A DNA stretch of 64,000 nucleotides from Goekera deserti (GCF_010685995.1 NZ_JAAGWK010000021.1:124001-188000), one strand, 5' to 3'; counted from the first letter of the stretch, positions 13,810 to 23,430 are shown. Made by a program: numbers and translations. The notes: generated by a model not told the origin, from the letters alone.

Positions 13810-14310
13810 CTATCCGTACGTGTCGCGCGGACCGCGTCCGCGCACCGAGCGTGGTCCCTTGCTCCAGCTCGGAGCCGTCGGACCGACAACGCGCAACCGG
13901 GTCACGACGTCCCCGCCGACCTGGGCGCGCAGCCGGTTCAGGATCGTCGGGGCCAGCAGCCGCAGCTGGGTGGCCCAGGCGGTGGACTCCGCGACGACCA
14001 GCAGCTCCCCGTCGGTGAGCGTCTGCGGGCGGCAGTGCGCGGCGATGTCGCTGCCCACCAGCGCCGACCACCGGCCGAACACCGAACCCACCAGGGTCTG
14101 CGTCGTCCAGTCCTCCTCGCGCACCAGCGACTGCACCAGCGAGCCCAGCGTCTGCGGGTCGTCGGCACCGGGGTGCGCGCCGGTCCACCGGCGTCGCGGG
14201 CCGGCGATCCGCCGCCGGGTCGGCCGCGGCCGCGACGCCGACGCCGCCCGGGCGGCGTCCAGCGCGGCTCGCGCGATGTCACTGGGCCGGGCCGGGCGCT
14301 CCTCGCTCAC
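13810..14310 (-). CDS. dciA: DciA-like helicase-operator protein (DUF721)
   Basis: DUF721 proteins next to recF are DciA, the ancestral factor that helps load the DnaB helicase in bacteria without DnaC. The 166-residue product has a basic N-terminal stretch (RPRPTRRRIAGPRRRWTG), then the DUF721 domain: FGRWSALVGSDIAAHCRPQTLTDGELLVVAESTAWATQLRLLAPTIL and a basic C-terminal tail. The GTG at 14310 (VSEERPARPSDIA) gives the usual length; the longer frame to 14433 is low complexity. Its expected partner, DnaB, is encoded at 54.8-57.4 kb. Confidence 0.9.
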   Translation of the reverse strand: MSEERPARPSDIARAALDAARAASASRPRPTRRRIAGPRRRWTGAHPGADDPQTLGSLVQSLVREEDWTTQTLVGSVFGRWSALVGSDIAAHCRPQTLTDGELLVVAESTAWATQLRLLAPTILNRLRAQVGGDVVTRLRVVGPTAPSWSKGPRSVRGRGPRDTYG

Positions 14311-14401
14311 GAGCCCATCCTGCCGCCGTCCCCCACCCACCGGGCCCCCGACCCCACCTCCCGTCCCGTGTCGCGACGACGGCCGGGTCCCCGACGGCCC
14401 T

Positions 14402-14557
14402 TCCCGCGCAAACGGCCGGACGACACCGGCCACTCCCGCGCAAACGGCCGGACGACGACGGCCACTTCCGCGGGAACAGCCGGACGACCACGGCCACTCC
14501 CGCGGAAACGGCTGGGACGACCACGGCCACTCCCGCGGGAACGGCCGGGGACGGCAG
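14402..14557. repeat. 32-bp tandem array, about 4.8 copies
   Basis: Five successive units start at 14402, 14434, 14466, 14498 and 14531. Each is 32 bases except the fourth (33) and the truncated last. Units begin TCCCGCGCAAACGGCCGG or a close variant and end ACGGCCAC. Each contains the core CCGCG-N-RAACRGC. The array fills the recF-dciA gap; no reading frame explains it. Confidence 0.85.
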
Positions 14558-14571
14558 GCAGGGCCGGCGGG

Positions 14572-15720
14572 TCAGGGGGTCAGGAGGGTGGCGGTGCCGT
14601 CGGCGACGCGGACGCGGGCGCCCTGCAGGGCCGCCGGCACGTCCTCGGCGACGGCGGCGGTGATCAGCGTCTGCTCGGCGCTGACGGCCAGCCGGGCCAG
14701 CGCGGTGCGGCGGCCCTGGTCGAGCTCGGCGAACACGTCGTCCAGCACCAGGACCGGGTTCTCGCCCTCGTCCCGGAACAGCGCGAGGCAGGCCAGCTTG
14801 AGGGCCAGGGCGAAGGACCAGGACTCCCCGTGGCTGGCGTAGCCCTTGGCCGGCGCGGGGCCCAGGTGCAGCACCAGGTCGTCGCGGTGCGGCCCGACCA
14901 GGGTCACCCCGCGGTCCACCTCGTCCCGGCGGCGCTCCTCGACCCGGGCACGCAGCGCCGCCGTCAGCTCCGCCGTGCCGGGCACCGGGGCGCCGGGCGC
15001 CAGCGGTGACCCGTCGCCGGCCAGCGGCACGGTGCTGGTGTAGCCCAGGCCGACGGCGTCCGCGCCGGGCCCGGCCACCTCCGCGTAGGCGGCGGACACG
15101 TGCGGCGCCAGGGCGGTGACCAGCCGCAGCCGTGCCTCCAGCAGCTGGGCACCGAGCTCGGTGAGGTGGGTGTCCCAGACGTCCAGGGTGGCCAGCGCGT
15201 TGCCCCGGGCCAGCCGCGCGGTCTTGAGCAGGGCGTTGCGCTGCTTGAGCACCCGCTCGTAGTCGCTGCGCACCCCGGCCATCCGAGGGGTGCGGCTGAC
15301 CAGCAGGTCGTCGAGGAACCGGCGCCGCTCGGTCGGGTCGCCGCGCACCAGCGCGAGGTCCTCGGGGGCGAAGAGCACCGTCTTCACCAGCCCGAGGACC
15401 TCGCGCGGGCGGGGCAGCGGCGACCGGTTCACCCGCACCCGGTTCGCCCGCCCCGGGTTGATCTCCACCTCGACCAGCAGCTCGCGGTCGTCCCGCCGCA
15501 CCGCCGCCCGGACGACGGCCTGCGGCGCCCCGTGCCGCACCAGCGGGGCGTCGGAGGACACCCGGTGGCTGCTCAGGGTCGCCAGGTACCCGACCGCCTC
15601 CACCAGGTTCGTCTTGCCCTGCCCGTTGCGCCCGACGAACACCGTCGGGCCGGCGGTCAGCGCGAGGTCGCACGTCTCCCAGCTGCGGAACTGACCGACC
15701 TGCAGGTGCCTCAGGTACAC
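14572..15720 (-). CDS. recF: DNA replication/repair protein RecF
   Basis: RecF is an SMC-like ATPase that helps load RecA at gaps and stalled forks. The 382-residue protein has Walker [10 protein letters not shown] near residues 33-41, then [39 protein letters not shown] and the signature [15 protein letters not shown]. Walker B is [11 protein letters not shown] near the C-terminus. The start is a GTG at 15720. It lies between gnd and dciA on the same strand. Unlike the compact Mycobacterium order, a tandem repeat array separates it from dciA. Confidence 0.97.
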   Translation of the reverse strand: MYLRHLQVGQFRSWETCDLALTAGPTVFVGRNGQGKTNLVEAVGYLATLSSHRVSSDAPLVRHGAPQAVVRAAVRRDDRELLVEVEINPGRANRVRVNRSPLPRPREVLGLVKTVLFAPEDLALVRGDPTERRRFLDDLLVSRTPRMAGVRSDYERVLKQRNALLKTARLARGNALATLDVWDTHLTELGAQLLEARLRLVTALAPHVSAAYAEVAGPGADAVGLGYTSTVPLAGDGSPLAPGAPVPGTAELTAALRARVEERRRDEVDRGVTLVGPHRDDLVLHLGPAPAKGYASHGESWSFALALKLACLALFRDEGENPVLVLDDVFAELDQGRRTALARLAVSAEQTLITAAVAEDVPAALQGARVRVADGTATLLTP

Positions 15721-15768
15721 GCCCCCACCCTCCCGACTGGAGCGTCCACCCCTGAAGCCCGACCGAAC

Positions 15769-15829
15769 GGCCCCCCTGCAGGGTCCCGGGGCGCGCGAAG
15801 CGTGTCCCGGGGGGCAGGGGGGTCCTTCA
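15769..15829. repeat. Stop-proximal palindromic element, copy 4
   Basis: This is the best-preserved copy, directly after the gnd stop. The arms GGCCCCCCTGCAGGGTCCCGGG and CCCGGGGGGCAGGGGGGTCC pair through most of their length, around the loop CGCGCGAAGCGTGT. Confidence 0.7.
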
Positions 15830-16768
15830 TCAGGCGGGCTTCTCGGCCTCCGGCTTCACGGCCTCCACGGCGTGGACGGCGTGCCCACCGAACTGGTTGC
15901 GCAGCGCGGCGACGGCCTTCATGGTCGGCGAGTCGGTCTGCCGGGACGCGAAGCGGGCGAACAGCGACGCCGAGATGGCCGGCATGGGCACGGCGTTCTC
16001 GATCGCCTGCTCGACGGTCCAGCGGCCCTCGCCGGAGTCCTCGGCGTAGCCGGTGATCCGGTCCAGACCCGGGTCCTCCTTGAGCGCCAGGACGAGCAGG
16101 TCCAGCAGCCACGAGCGGATGACGGTGCCCTGGGTCCAGGAGGCGATGACGCCGGGGACGTCCTCGACCAGGTCGACGGCGGCCAGCAGCTCGTAGCCCT
16201 CGCCGTAGGCCTGCATCATCGCGTACTCGATGCCGTTGTGGACCATCTTGGAGAAGTGCCCGGCGCCGACCGGCCCGGCGTGCACGAAGCCGGCTCCGGC
16301 CTCGCCGGCGGTCTGCTCCTCGGTGGACACCGGCGGCTTGAGCGCGTCGAAGACCGGCTGCACCTTGGCGACGTCCTCGACCGATCCGCCGACCATCAGC
16401 GCGTAGCCGTTCTCCAGGCCCCAGACGCCGCCGGAGACGCCGGCGTCGACGTAGCCGATGCCCTTGGGCGCCAGCTCGTCGGCGTGGACCTTGTCGTCGG
16501 TGAACTTGGAGTTGCCGCCGTCGACGATCACGTCGCCCTCGCTCAGCAGCTCACCGAGGGCCCGCACGGTCTGCCGGGTGGGGTCGCCGCTGGGCACCAT
16601 CACCCACACCACCCGCGGGGCCTCCAGCGCCGCGACGAGTGCCTCCAGGCTGTCGACGTCCCGCTTGCCCGGGGCGTTGTCGTACCCGATGACCTCGTGG
16701 CCGGCCCGGCGGATGCGCTCCGCCATGTTGCCGCCCATCTTGCCCAGTCCGATCAGCCCCAGCTGCAC
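15830..16768 (-). CDS. gnd: 6-phosphogluconate dehydrogenase, decarboxylating (short type)
   Basis: Gnd converts 6-phosphogluconate to ribulose 5-phosphate and CO2 in the pentose phosphate pathway, here probably with NAD. The 312-residue product has the Rossmann motif [10 protein letters not shown], substrate-binding DGGNS and [10 protein letters not shown], and the catalytic stretch [24 protein letters not shown]. The length is that of the short dimeric GndA class, not the 470-residue enzyme. The GTG at 16768 has GGGAG upstream. A gnd gene between dnaN and recF is also found in Streptomyces, so this is ancestral order and not an insertion. Confidence 0.95.
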   Translation of the reverse strand: MQLGLIGLGKMGGNMAERIRRAGHEVIGYDNAPGKRDVDSLEALVAALEAPRVVWVMVPSGDPTRQTVRALGELLSEGDVIVDGGNSKFTDDKVHADELAPKGIGYVDAGVSGGVWGLENGYALMVGGSVEDVAKVQPVFDALKPPVSTEEQTAGEAGAGFVHAGPVGAGHFSKMVHNGIEYAMMQAYGEGYELLAAVDLVEDVPGVIASWTQGTVIRSWLLDLLVLALKEDPGLDRITGYAEDSGEGRWTVEQAIENAVPMPAISASLFARFASRQTDSPTMKAVAALRNQFGGHAVHAVEAVKPEAEKPA

Positions 16769-16882
16769 GTCGTCTCCCTCTGGTCGGTCCTGGCCGCTGC
16801 ACGCCGCGCGCAGCGGTCCTCGCTCGTCATCGTGCTCGCCCGTACCGACGCCCGCGCGTCGGCCCCCGATCACGGCTGGAAC

Positions 16883-16944
16883 GGCCTCCTCGCCGGGCCC
16901 GGGCCGCGCAGAGCGTGGTCCCGGGGGGCGAGGAGGTCCTCCTG
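16883..16944. repeat. Stop-proximal palindromic element, copy 5
   Basis: This inverted repeat directly follows the dnaN stop codon. The arms are GGCCTCCTCGCCGGGCCCGGG and CCCGGGGGGCGAGGAGGTCC, with centre CGCGCAGAGCGTGG shared with copy 1. Changes in one arm are matched in the other, which suggests selection for pairing. Confidence 0.68.
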
Positions 16945-18102
16945 TCAGCCGGGGAGGCGGACCGGCATGATCAGGTACCGGTAGCTGCCGGGGCGCACCG
17001 CGGGCTTCTCCGCGGCGTCCGGGTCGCGCTCGGGCTCGACCCCGGAGAGCACCGCGGGCTTGAGCGCGCTGGTGAAGTCCATCCGGGCGCGCTCGGTGTG
17101 CACCGCGGCCAGGCCGTCGAGCAGGAACGTCGGGTTGAAGCCGATCGTCAGCGGGTCGCCGTCGAACTCGACGTCGCAGCGCTCCTCCGCCTGGCCCTCG
17201 TCGTCGCTGCCGCCGGCCTTGAGGGTCACCGTGCCCGGGGTGAACTCGCAGCGCAGCGGGGTGCCGCGCTCGGCGACCAGGGCCACGCGCTTGGCGGCGT
17301 CGGTGAACATGCCGACCGGCAGCGTGGCGAACGACGTCGAGGAGCTCGGCATGATCGCGCGGTACTTGACGAACTCGGCGTCCAGCAGCCGGGTGGTGGT
17401 CTGCCGGTCCTTGCCCGAGAGGCCGAGGATGCCCTCCCCGGAGGTGCCGGAGGACAGCGACAGCACCACCTCGGGCCCGCTGGTGAGCGTCTTGGCCGCG
17501 TCGGCGAGGGTGCGCGCCGGGACGAGCACGGCGGCGGTCAGGCCCGGGGTCTCCGGGCGCCAGGCGAACTCGCGGACGGCGAGCCGGTACCGGTCGGTGG
17601 CCGCCAGGGTGACCAGGTCGTCCTCGATCTCCAACCGGACGCCGGTGAGCATGGGCAGGGTGTCGTCCCGGCCGGCGGCGATCGCGACCTGCCCGACGGC
17701 CTCGGCGAAGGCGTCGCTCTCCACGACCCCGGCGGCCGACGGCATCGAGGGCAGCGAGGGGTAGTCCTCCACCGGCAGGGTGGGCAGCGAGAAGCGGGCG
17801 TTGCTGCAGCTGATCGACAGCCGGGAGCCCTCGGCGACGATCTCCACCGGGTGCGGCGGCAGCGCCCGGGTGATCTCGGCGAGCAGGCGGCCGGGCACCA
17901 GGGCGCGGCCGCCGTCGGTGGCGTGCACGTCCACCTCGGAGCGGGCGGAGACCTCGTAGTCGAAGCCGGAGACCGACAGTGTGTTGCCCTCGACGTCCAG
18001 CATGATCCCGGCCAGCACCGGGACCGAGGGCCGCGGCGGCAGGCTGCGGGCCGTCCAGGCCACGGCGTCGGCCAGGACCTCACGTGCCACCCGGAACTTC
18101 AT
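16945..18102 (-). CDS. dnaN: DNA polymerase III beta sliding clamp
   Basis: DnaN is the ring-shaped processivity clamp of the replicative polymerase. The 385-residue length fits three clamp domains. Family signatures include MKFRVAREVLADAVAWTARSLPPRPSVPVLAGIML at the N-terminus, GFDYEVSARSEV, LPTLPVEDYPSLP and RYRLAVREF, and the C-terminal YRYLIMPVRLPG typical of actinobacterial clamps. The start is the ATG at 18102. It is transcribed away from the probable origin that separates it from dnaA. Confidence 0.98.
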   Translation of the reverse strand: MKFRVAREVLADAVAWTARSLPPRPSVPVLAGIMLDVEGNTLSVSGFDYEVSARSEVDVHATDGGRALVPGRLLAEITRALPPHPVEIVAEGSRLSISCSNARFSLPTLPVEDYPSLPSMPSAAGVVESDAFAEAVGQVAIAAGRDDTLPMLTGVRLEIEDDLVTLAATDRYRLAVREFAWRPETPGLTAAVLVPARTLADAAKTLTSGPEVVLSLSSGTSGEGILGLSGKDRQTTTRLLDAEFVKYRAIMPSSSTSFATLPVGMFTDAAKRVALVAERGTPLRCEFTPGTVTLKAGGSDDEGQAEERCDVEFDGDPLTIGFNPTFLLDGLAAVHTERARMDFTSALKPAVLSGVEPERDPDAAEKPAVRPGSYRYLIMPVRLPG

Positions 18103-18523
18103 GACGACCCCATCCTGCTCGCTGGCCCTGCTGGCTGGCGGCGGCCGGTCGGCCCGCCGTCGGTGCACATCTTCGCGTGCTGCCCCTCCCGATGGCACAC
18201 CCGGTCGGCCGATCTGCCTGGTCGGTGCGCTCCTGGTCCTGGACTCCCGCGGTGCGGTCCGGGCCGGTGCTCCCCAGCCTGGATGTGGTTCAAGGACTTC
18301 TCCGGGATACAGCTCATCTTCGTCATCACTGGTGTGGAAGCTGGGGACATCACCCGTTCGCCCAGGTCAGCCCCCGAACAGGCCTGTTGGTGAGCTGTGG
18401 GTGGTGACGACGTCGTCGGGGTCGACCAGTGGAGAAGTCGACATCTGTGCACCGGTCGGCCGTTGTGTCCACCCCCTCTCCCCTGGTAGCCCGCAGGTTG
18501 TCGGCAGGGCTGGGGACAACGCC

Positions 18524-18556
18524 GTCCCGGGTCACGCTTCGTGACCCGCGCGGGAC
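18524..18556. promoter_or_regulatory. Long hairpin inside oriC
   Basis: The perfect inner stem GGGTCACG / CGTGACCC (loop CTT) is flanked by the outer arms GTCCC and GGGAC, with four unpaired bases on one side. It is the strongest palindrome in the origin region. Protein-binding site or structured origin element; which one is not determined. Confidence 0.7.
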
Positions 18557-18601
18557 GCGTTTTCCCCCACCTGTGCACATTCCTGGGGAGAACCCTGCTG
18601 G

Positions 18602-18619
18602 TGTGACGGCTCCGTCACA
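18602..18619. promoter_or_regulatory. TGTGACGG-CT-CCGTCACA palindrome in oriC
   Basis: Perfect 8-base arms lie around a 2-base centre. The ends TGTGA...TCACA recall CRP/FNR operators, but the spacing is 8 and not 6, so assignment to a CRP protein is doubtful. It sits about 190 bases from the dnaA stop. Confidence 0.6.
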
Positions 18620-18751
18620 GCACGCGTGGCGTCCCGGACGTCACTCAGCGTGGTCCCCACCGGCCGCCCGACCCCCGCCCCACCTGCACGGACGAGGTCG
18701 AGGAGTCGACCCGGCAGCGCCGCCGACCACCGCACGGTCACCTCGCCAGGA

Positions 18752-18808
18752 GGAAGGACCCCGTCCCCCTCGTCCCTCGCACGCTCGGGTGAGCCTCTGG
18801 ACGGGGCC
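18752..18808. repeat. Stop-proximal palindromic element, copy 6 (inverted)
   Basis: It lies directly after the dnaA stop, in the opposite orientation to copies 2-5: AAGGACCCCGTCC on the left and GGACGGGGCC on the right. It shares GTGAGCCTCTG-N-ACGGGGCC with the copy at 46833. Confidence 0.62.
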
Positions 18809-20680
18809 TTACTGGCGGGCGCGGCTCTTGATCCGGGCGGTGAGCTCGGTGACCTGGGTGTAGGTGGCCCGGCGCTCGCTCATCAGCCCGGTGATCTTCT
18901 TGACCGCGTGCATGACCGTGGTGTGGTCCTTGCCGCCGAAGGACGCCCCGATGCGGGGCAGCGACAGCTCGGTCAGCTCACGGCACAGGTACATGGCGAT
19001 CTGCCGGGCGTTGACCAGGGTGCGGCTGCGGTTGGCGCCCTGCAGCTCCTCCATCGTCACCGAGAAGTACTCGGCGGTGGCGGCCATGATGATCGCCGCG
19101 GTGATCTGCGGGCCCTGCTCGTCGCTGATCAGGTCCTTGAGCACCATCTCGGCCAGCGACAGGTCGACCGGCTGCTTGTTCAGGCTGGCGAAGGCGGTGA
19201 CCCGGATCAGCGCGCCCTCGAGCTCGCGGATGTTGGTCTGCACCTTGCTGGCGATGAACTCCAGGACGGCGTCCGGCGCCTGCAGCCGCTCGCCCCACGC
19301 CTTCTTGCGCAGGATGGCGATGCGCGTCTCCAGGTCCGGTGCCTGGACGTCGGTGATCAGGCCCCACTCGAAGCGGGTGCGCAGCCGGTCCTCCAGCGTG
19401 GTCAGCTTCTTCGGCGCCCGGTCGGAGGTGATCACGATCTGCTTGCTGGCGTTGTGCAGCGTGTTGAAGGTGTGGAAGAACTCCTCCTGCGTCCGCTCGG
19501 CGCGCTCCAGGAACTGGATGTCGTCGATGAGCAGGAAGTCGATGTCCCGGAAGCGGCGGCGGAAGTCCTCGGCCCGGCCGGACTGCACCAGGTTGATGAA
19601 CTCGTTGGTGAACTCCTCGGTGGACACGTAGCGCACCCGCACGTTGGGGAACATCCGGGCCGCGTAGTGCCCGATCGCGTGCAGCAGGTGGGTCTTGCCC
19701 AGCCCGGAGTCGCCGTAGATGAACAGCGGGTTGTAGGCCCGCGCCGGCGCCTCGGCCACGGCGACCGCCGCGGCGTGGGCGAAGCGGTTGCTGTTGCCGA
19801 TGACGAAGCTGTCGAAGACGTACTTGGCGTTGAGGCCCGGGTCGAGCCCGGCGGCCCGGTTGCGGTCGGCGAACTGCGCGACGCCGCCGGGTCCGCGCCG
19901 GTCCCCACCGCGCTGGTCTCCCCCGCGCTGGTCCCGGGACGCCGGCGGGCCGTCGTCGTCGGAGGCACGGCGGGAGTCGGCCCGCCGTGCGTTGTCGAAG
20001 GTGAGCACGTCGGCCTGGCCACCGTCGTCGCCGGCCCAGCCCCGGTCGCCGTCCCGGCGGTCGTCCCGGCGGTCGTCCCGGCCGGCAGCATCCGGGCGGC
20101 GCTCGTCCCAGCCGCGGTCCCGGTCCCAGGCCGGTGCTGCGCGCGGGCCGTCGCCGCGTCCGGTGTCCCGGTCACCCCGGTCGTCGCGGTAGGGCCCGCG
20201 GGACCAGTCGCGGCCGTCGCCGGACTCGGGGTAGTGGCTGGCCCGGCCGTCCTGGCGCAGCGGGTCGGGTCGGGTGGGGTCGGAGCGGACACCGAAGGCG
20301 CTGCGCCCGTCGTCGGCCTGGGCGCGCGCGGCGCGGTCCTCCTCCTCGCGGTCGGCGTCGGCCGCCGACCACGGGCGCCGGGTGGGCGGCTCGCCGATGG
20401 TCAGCTGCTCGGGTGCGGACGGCACGTCCTCCAGCTGCACCGCGACGTGGATGTCACGGCCGAACTCCTGGGACAGCGCCTCGGCCAGCACCAGCCGCAT
20501 CCGCGACTCGAGCACGGTCTGGGTGAACTCGTTGGGCGCGGCCAGCACGGCGGTGTCCTCGAAGACACCCACCGGACGGGTCAGGTTCAGCATCGCGTTC
20601 TGCTGGGGGGAGAGGCTGGCGGCGAGCCGCTCGCGGATCTGGTCCCAGACTCCTCCCAGGTCGACCGTGGCATCGGTCAT
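18809..20680 (-). CDS. dnaA: Chromosomal replication initiator DnaA
   Basis: DnaA binds origin boxes, melts oriC and recruits DnaB. The 623-residue protein has domain I (1 to about 90). A long Arg/Asp-rich linker (about 100-270) contains repeats such as [10 protein letters not shown] and [11 protein letters not shown]. The AAA+ core carries Walker A GDSGLGKT near 323-330 and Walker [12 protein letters not shown]. Domain IV has the box-binding signature [19 protein letters not shown]. The long linker accounts for the size, as in Streptomyces. The start is the ATG at 20680 with GAGGAGG upstream. Confidence 0.98.
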   Translation of the reverse strand: MTDATVDLGGVWDQIRERLAASLSPQQNAMLNLTRPVGVFEDTAVLAAPNEFTQTVLESRMRLVLAEALSQEFGRDIHVAVQLEDVPSAPEQLTIGEPPTRRPWSAADADREEEDRAARAQADDGRSAFGVRSDPTRPDPLRQDGRASHYPESGDGRDWSRGPYRDDRGDRDTGRGDGPRAAPAWDRDRGWDERRPDAAGRDDRRDDRRDGDRGWAGDDGGQADVLTFDNARRADSRRASDDDGPPASRDQRGGDQRGGDRRGPGGVAQFADRNRAAGLDPGLNAKYVFDSFVIGNSNRFAHAAAVAVAEAPARAYNPLFIYGDSGLGKTHLLHAIGHYAARMFPNVRVRYVSTEEFTNEFINLVQSGRAEDFRRRFRDIDFLLIDDIQFLERAERTQEEFFHTFNTLHNASKQIVITSDRAPKKLTTLEDRLRTRFEWGLITDVQAPDLETRIAILRKKAWGERLQAPDAVLEFIASKVQTNIRELEGALIRVTAFASLNKQPVDLSLAEMVLKDLISDEQGPQITAAIIMAATAEYFSVTMEELQGANRSRTLVNARQIAMYLCRELTELSLPRIGASFGGKDHTTVMHAVKKITGLMSERRATYTQVTELTARIKSRARQ

Positions 20681-21296
20681 GGGTGGTGTCCTCCTCGGAG
20701 CGTGCCGGTGCCCTCCCGGGTGGCCCGCCGACGTCGGCCCCGCGGGCCCCGGGCACGAGCCCGGCGGGCACACGGCGTCCACATGCGTGTCCACAGACTG
20801 TGCACGCACGGCACGACTGCTGCCAGCCAGGCGGGGCGGGGATCGCGGTTCTCGGCGTCTGCGCAGGTGCCACCTGGTCAGGGCGACGGTGCTGGTCGAT
20901 CGACGGCCGGTGGGCCGACGGGCTGAGCGGGGGTGCGACCTGCCAGGGAGCCCGACCAGCCGCCCGGACGACGCTAACAGCCTCGTCCACAGCCCGGCAA
21001 CGACGCCGCGGCCGGGTGCACGGCTCCCGGCCCGGCGCGTCGGCGCAGGCCGGAGGGGCCGCGACGGGGCGGTCCGCCACCGGTGGCGGCGGCACCTCGG
21101 CTATGCTGGTCGGCGTCTGTGGACTGTGGGCACCGGTGCGTTCGATCCCGGTGTGCCCGCCGGCCGCAGCACACCAGCCTCGAGGTGTCCGTGGGGCCGT
21201 GGTCGTCGATGTCGACGTCCCCGGCGGGCGGCGCCTCCACGTGCACGGGTCGCAGGGCCCGTGCACGACCATCGATGTCGTGTAGTGGGAGTCCTC
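20681..21296. other. dnaA-rpmH divergent intergenic region
   Basis: These 616 bases between dnaA (minus) and rpmH (plus) hold both promoters. DnaA-box-like half sites are scattered: GTGTCCACA near 20788, CGTCCACA near 20984 and TGTGGACTGTGG near 21118. On the plus strand CTATGCTG (21101) could be an rpmH -10 element. No convincing gene is seen; frames through it are low complexity. Confidence 0.6.
20972..21000 (-). promoter_or_regulatory. Candidate dnaA promoter with DnaA-box-like spacer
   Basis: On the minus strand TTGCCG (21000-20995) and TTAGCG (20977-20972) are separated by exactly 17 bases, a good match to a housekeeping sigma promoter. The spacer contains TGTGGACGA, close to an inverted DnaA box, which would allow DnaA to repress its own gene. 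It lies about 290 bases before the dnaA start codon. Confidence 0.5.
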
Positions 21297-21434
21297 GTGA
21301 GCAAGCGCACGTTCCAGCCGAACAACCGTCGCCGGTCCAAGACCCACGGGTTCCGGCTGCGGATGCGCACCCGCGCAGGCCGCGCGATCCTCGCCGGCCG
21401 CCGCCGCAAGGGTCGCGACAACCTCTCCGCCTGA
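21297..21434 (+). CDS. rpmH: 50S ribosomal protein L34
   Basis: This is a 45-residue, strongly basic protein ([24 protein letters not shown], then [18 protein letters not shown]), a textbook L34 sequence and length. The start is the GTG at 21297, with GGGAG upstream. It leads the rpmH-rnpA-yidD-yidC-jag-rsmG run, with the next gene starting two bases after its stop. Confidence 0.98.
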   Translation: MSKRTFQPNNRRRSKTHGFRLRMRTRAGRAILAGRRRKGRDNLSA

Positions 21435-21435
21435 G

Positions 21436-21891
21436 GTGCTGCCCGCGCAGGCACGCCTGCGCCGGCGGCCGGAGTTCACCGTGGCCGTCCGGTCCGGCCG
21501 GCGTGCCGGCCGGCCGACCATGGTCCTGCACTACCTCGACCAGCGCGTCGTCCCTGGCGACGGCGTCCCCGGTGGTCTCGTCGCCGGGGACGAGGGCGCA
21601 CGGTCCACGGACGGCCCGCGGGCCGGTTTCGTCGTGGGGAAGTCCGTGGGCAACTCGGTCTGCCGGCACCGCGTGACCCGGCAACTGCGGCACCTGGTGC
21701 GCGCCGAGCTGCACCGGCTCCCGGACGGCGCGGACCTGGTGGTCCGGGCCCGACCGGAGGCGGCGACCGCCGGCTCCGCCGCGCTCGGCCGGGACCTGCG
21801 GGCCGGGTTGGACCGCGTGCTGGGCCGCTCGGCCGCGACCGCACGACCCTCGTCGTCACGCTCGTCCGCCCCCCGGGCCGACCAGCCGTGA
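21436..21891 (+). CDS. rnpA: Ribonuclease P protein component
   Basis: RnpA binds the RNase P RNA and helps it process tRNA 5' ends. The 151-residue product starts [26 protein letters not shown] and has the RNR-type motif [25 protein letters not shown]. The loop before this motif (about 20 residues rich in Gly and Asp) is longer than usual. The GTG start at 21436 follows the rpmH stop closely, and the stop overlaps the yidD start, so the genes are translationally coupled. Confidence 0.95.
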   Translation: MLPAQARLRRRPEFTVAVRSGRRAGRPTMVLHYLDQRVVPGDGVPGGLVAGDEGARSTDGPRAGFVVGKSVGNSVCRHRVTRQLRHLVRAELHRLPDGADLVVRARPEAATAGSAALGRDLRAGLDRVLGRSAATARPSSSRSSAPRADQP

Positions 21892-22304
21892 CCCGGGGCC
21901 GGCTGCGGGGCGCCCTGGTGTCCGCCGTCCGCTGGTACCAGCGTGCGGTGAGCCCGGTGCTGCCCCCGCGGTGCCGGTTCCACCCCAGCTGCAGCGCCTA
22001 CGCGGCCGAGGCCCTCGAGGTGCACGGCGCCGGGCGCGGCTCCTGGCTGGCGCTGGTGCGGCTGGCCAAGTGCGCGCCCTGGCACCCCGGCGGGGTCGAC
22101 CTGGTGCCCCCGGCCCGCACGCCCGCCGGTGCGGGTGCGCCGCGCGGTGGAACCGACGGCGGCTCCCCGTCGTCGGAACAGCTGACCACCGGTCCGGCCG
22201 CGCGCACCGCCGGCGGGCTCCTGCCCGCACCCGACCGTCCCGCACGTGTTCCCAGCCCGGCGCCCCCCCGCCCGGACGCCGAGGAGGAGACCTCCGTTGC
22301 TTGA
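21888..22304 (+). CDS. yidD: Membrane protein insertion efficiency factor YidD
   Basis: YidD is a small membrane-associated protein that aids YidC-dependent insertion. The conserved core is at the N-terminus: [34 protein letters not shown], then [12 protein letters not shown]. The last 60 residues or so are a Pro/Gly-rich tail beyond the usual end. It starts at a GTG that overlaps the rnpA stop (GTGA), and its own stop overlaps the yidC start by 8 bases. Confidence 0.95.
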   Translation: MTRGRLRGALVSAVRWYQRAVSPVLPPRCRFHPSCSAYAAEALEVHGAGRGSWLALVRLAKCAPWHPGGVDLVPPARTPAGAGAPRGGTDGGSPSSEQLTTGPAARTAGGLLPAPDRPARVPSPAPPRPDAEEETSVA

Positions 22305-23430
22305 CTGGATCTACACCGCCATCGCGTGGGTGATGAAGTCGTGGCACTCCGTGCTCTCCACGTTCCTCGACCCGGCCGGCGGCATCACCTGGGCGCTGTC
22401 CATCGTGCTGCTCGTCGTCACCATCCGGGTGCTGCTGTTCCGGCTGTTCGTCAAGCAGGTCAAGTCGCAGCGGGCGATGCAGGAGATCCAGCCGGAGCTC
22501 GCGAAGATCAAGAAGCAGTACGGCAGCGACAAGCAGGGCTACAGCCAGGCCGTGATGGCCCTGCAGAAGGAGCGCGGCGTCAACCCGCTGGCCGGCTGCC
22601 TGCCGATCCTGCCGCAGATCCCGGTGTTCATCGGCCTGTTCCACGTGCTGCGGCGGATCGCCCCGGGCAAGGACGGGCTCTACACCTGGAGCGACCAGCT
22701 CACCGACCAGGCGGCCAAGGCCGACCTCTTCGGGGCACCCATCTCGTCGTCGTTCAACATGATGGACCCGAAGAAGACCGACCTGCTGGCCCTGCCCGGC
22801 GTCAGCTACACCAACATCCGCGTCGTCGCGATGATCCTCATCGTGATCATGTGCTTCACGACGTACTACACGCAGAAGCAGATCCAGCGCCGCTCCGGGC
22901 CGGTCGAGGGCCAGGCGGCCACCATCCAGAAGCTGCTGCTCTACGGCATGCCGGCCAGTCTCTTCGTCTCGGGCTTCCTGTTCCCGATCGGGGTGCTCCT
23001 CTACTGGTTCACCAACAACCTGTGGACGCTGGGCCAGCAGTTCTACATCCTCAAGAAGCTGCCCCCGCCCGGGTCGCCCGCGGCCCTGGCCAAGGCCGCC
23101 GCGGAGAAGCCGGCGATCGACCCCAAGGCCCTGGCACCCCGCCCCGGCGCCAAGCCGGTGCGGCCCAAGCGCGGCGCCGCCGGCGGTGGAGCCGCCGGCA
23201 GCGTGGCCCCCAGCAGCACCATCGACGCCGCCTCGGTGGGCGCCGGTGACGTGCCCTCCACCGGCGGTCCCGACATCGCCGACGTCACCCCGCCCACGGC
23301 CGACGTCGCGCCGGCCCGCCCCACGAACGGGCGTCCCCGTGGCGGGGGCGGCTCCAGCGCCGCGGGCTCGCCGGGTGGCGGCAAGGCCGGGCAGGGCCCG
23401 GCCAACCGGGCCCGGCGCAAACGGCGCTGA
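22297..23430 (+). CDS. yidC: Membrane protein insertase YidC (Oxa1 family)
   Basis: YidC inserts and folds inner-membrane proteins, alone or with SecYEG. The 377-residue protein is the five-helix type: helix near 5-40, then [40 protein letters not shown], the conserved [23 protein letters not shown], and terminal helices ([19 protein letters not shown]). A basic Pro/Ala-rich C-terminal tail of about 100 residues ends RARRKRR, consistent with ribosome contact. The start is the TTG at 22297, chosen because GAGGAGGAGA precedes it. Confidence 0.96.
   Translation: MLDWIYTAIAWVMKSWHSVLSTFLDPAGGITWALSIVLLVVTIRVLLFRLFVKQVKSQRAMQEIQPELAKIKKQYGSDKQGYSQAVMALQKERGVNPLAGCLPILPQIPVFIGLFHVLRRIAPGKDGLYTWSDQLTDQAAKADLFGAPISSSFNMMDPKKTDLLALPGVSYTNIRVVAMILIVIMCFTTYYTQKQIQRRSGPVEGQAATIQKLLLYGMPASLFVSGFLFPIGVLLYWFTNNLWTLGQQFYILKKLPPPGSPAALAKAAAEKPAIDPKALAPRPGAKPVRPKRGAAGGGAAGSVAPSSTIDAASVGAGDVPSTGGPDIADVTPPTADVAPARPTNGRPRGGGGSSAAGSPGGGKAGQGPANRARRKRR

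Larger units (their letters stand above)
18103..18808. other. Probable chromosomal origin oriC (dnaA-dnaN intergenic region)
   Basis: This is 706 bases without a convincing gene, in the position where actinobacterial oriC lies. DnaA-box-like 9-mers are degenerate: TGGGGACAA near 18511 (one mismatch to the reverse of TTGTCCACA), GTGTCCACC near 18465 and CTGTGCACA near 18571. No exact TTGTCCACA or TTATCCACA is present. An AT-richer patch (about 18287-18340) is a candidate unwinding element. Two perfect palindromes (18524-18556 and 18602-18619) stand out. The dnaN promoter must also lie here. The call rests mainly on position. Confidence 0.7.

Noticed and set aside
14402-14557. CRISPR array in the recF-dciA gap
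   Set aside because: The units are directly adjacent with no unique spacers, and no cas genes are nearby.
18602-18619. CRP operator in the origin
   Set aside because: The half sites TGTGA and TCACA are 8 bases apart and not the usual 6, so I list it only as a palindrome of unknown partner.
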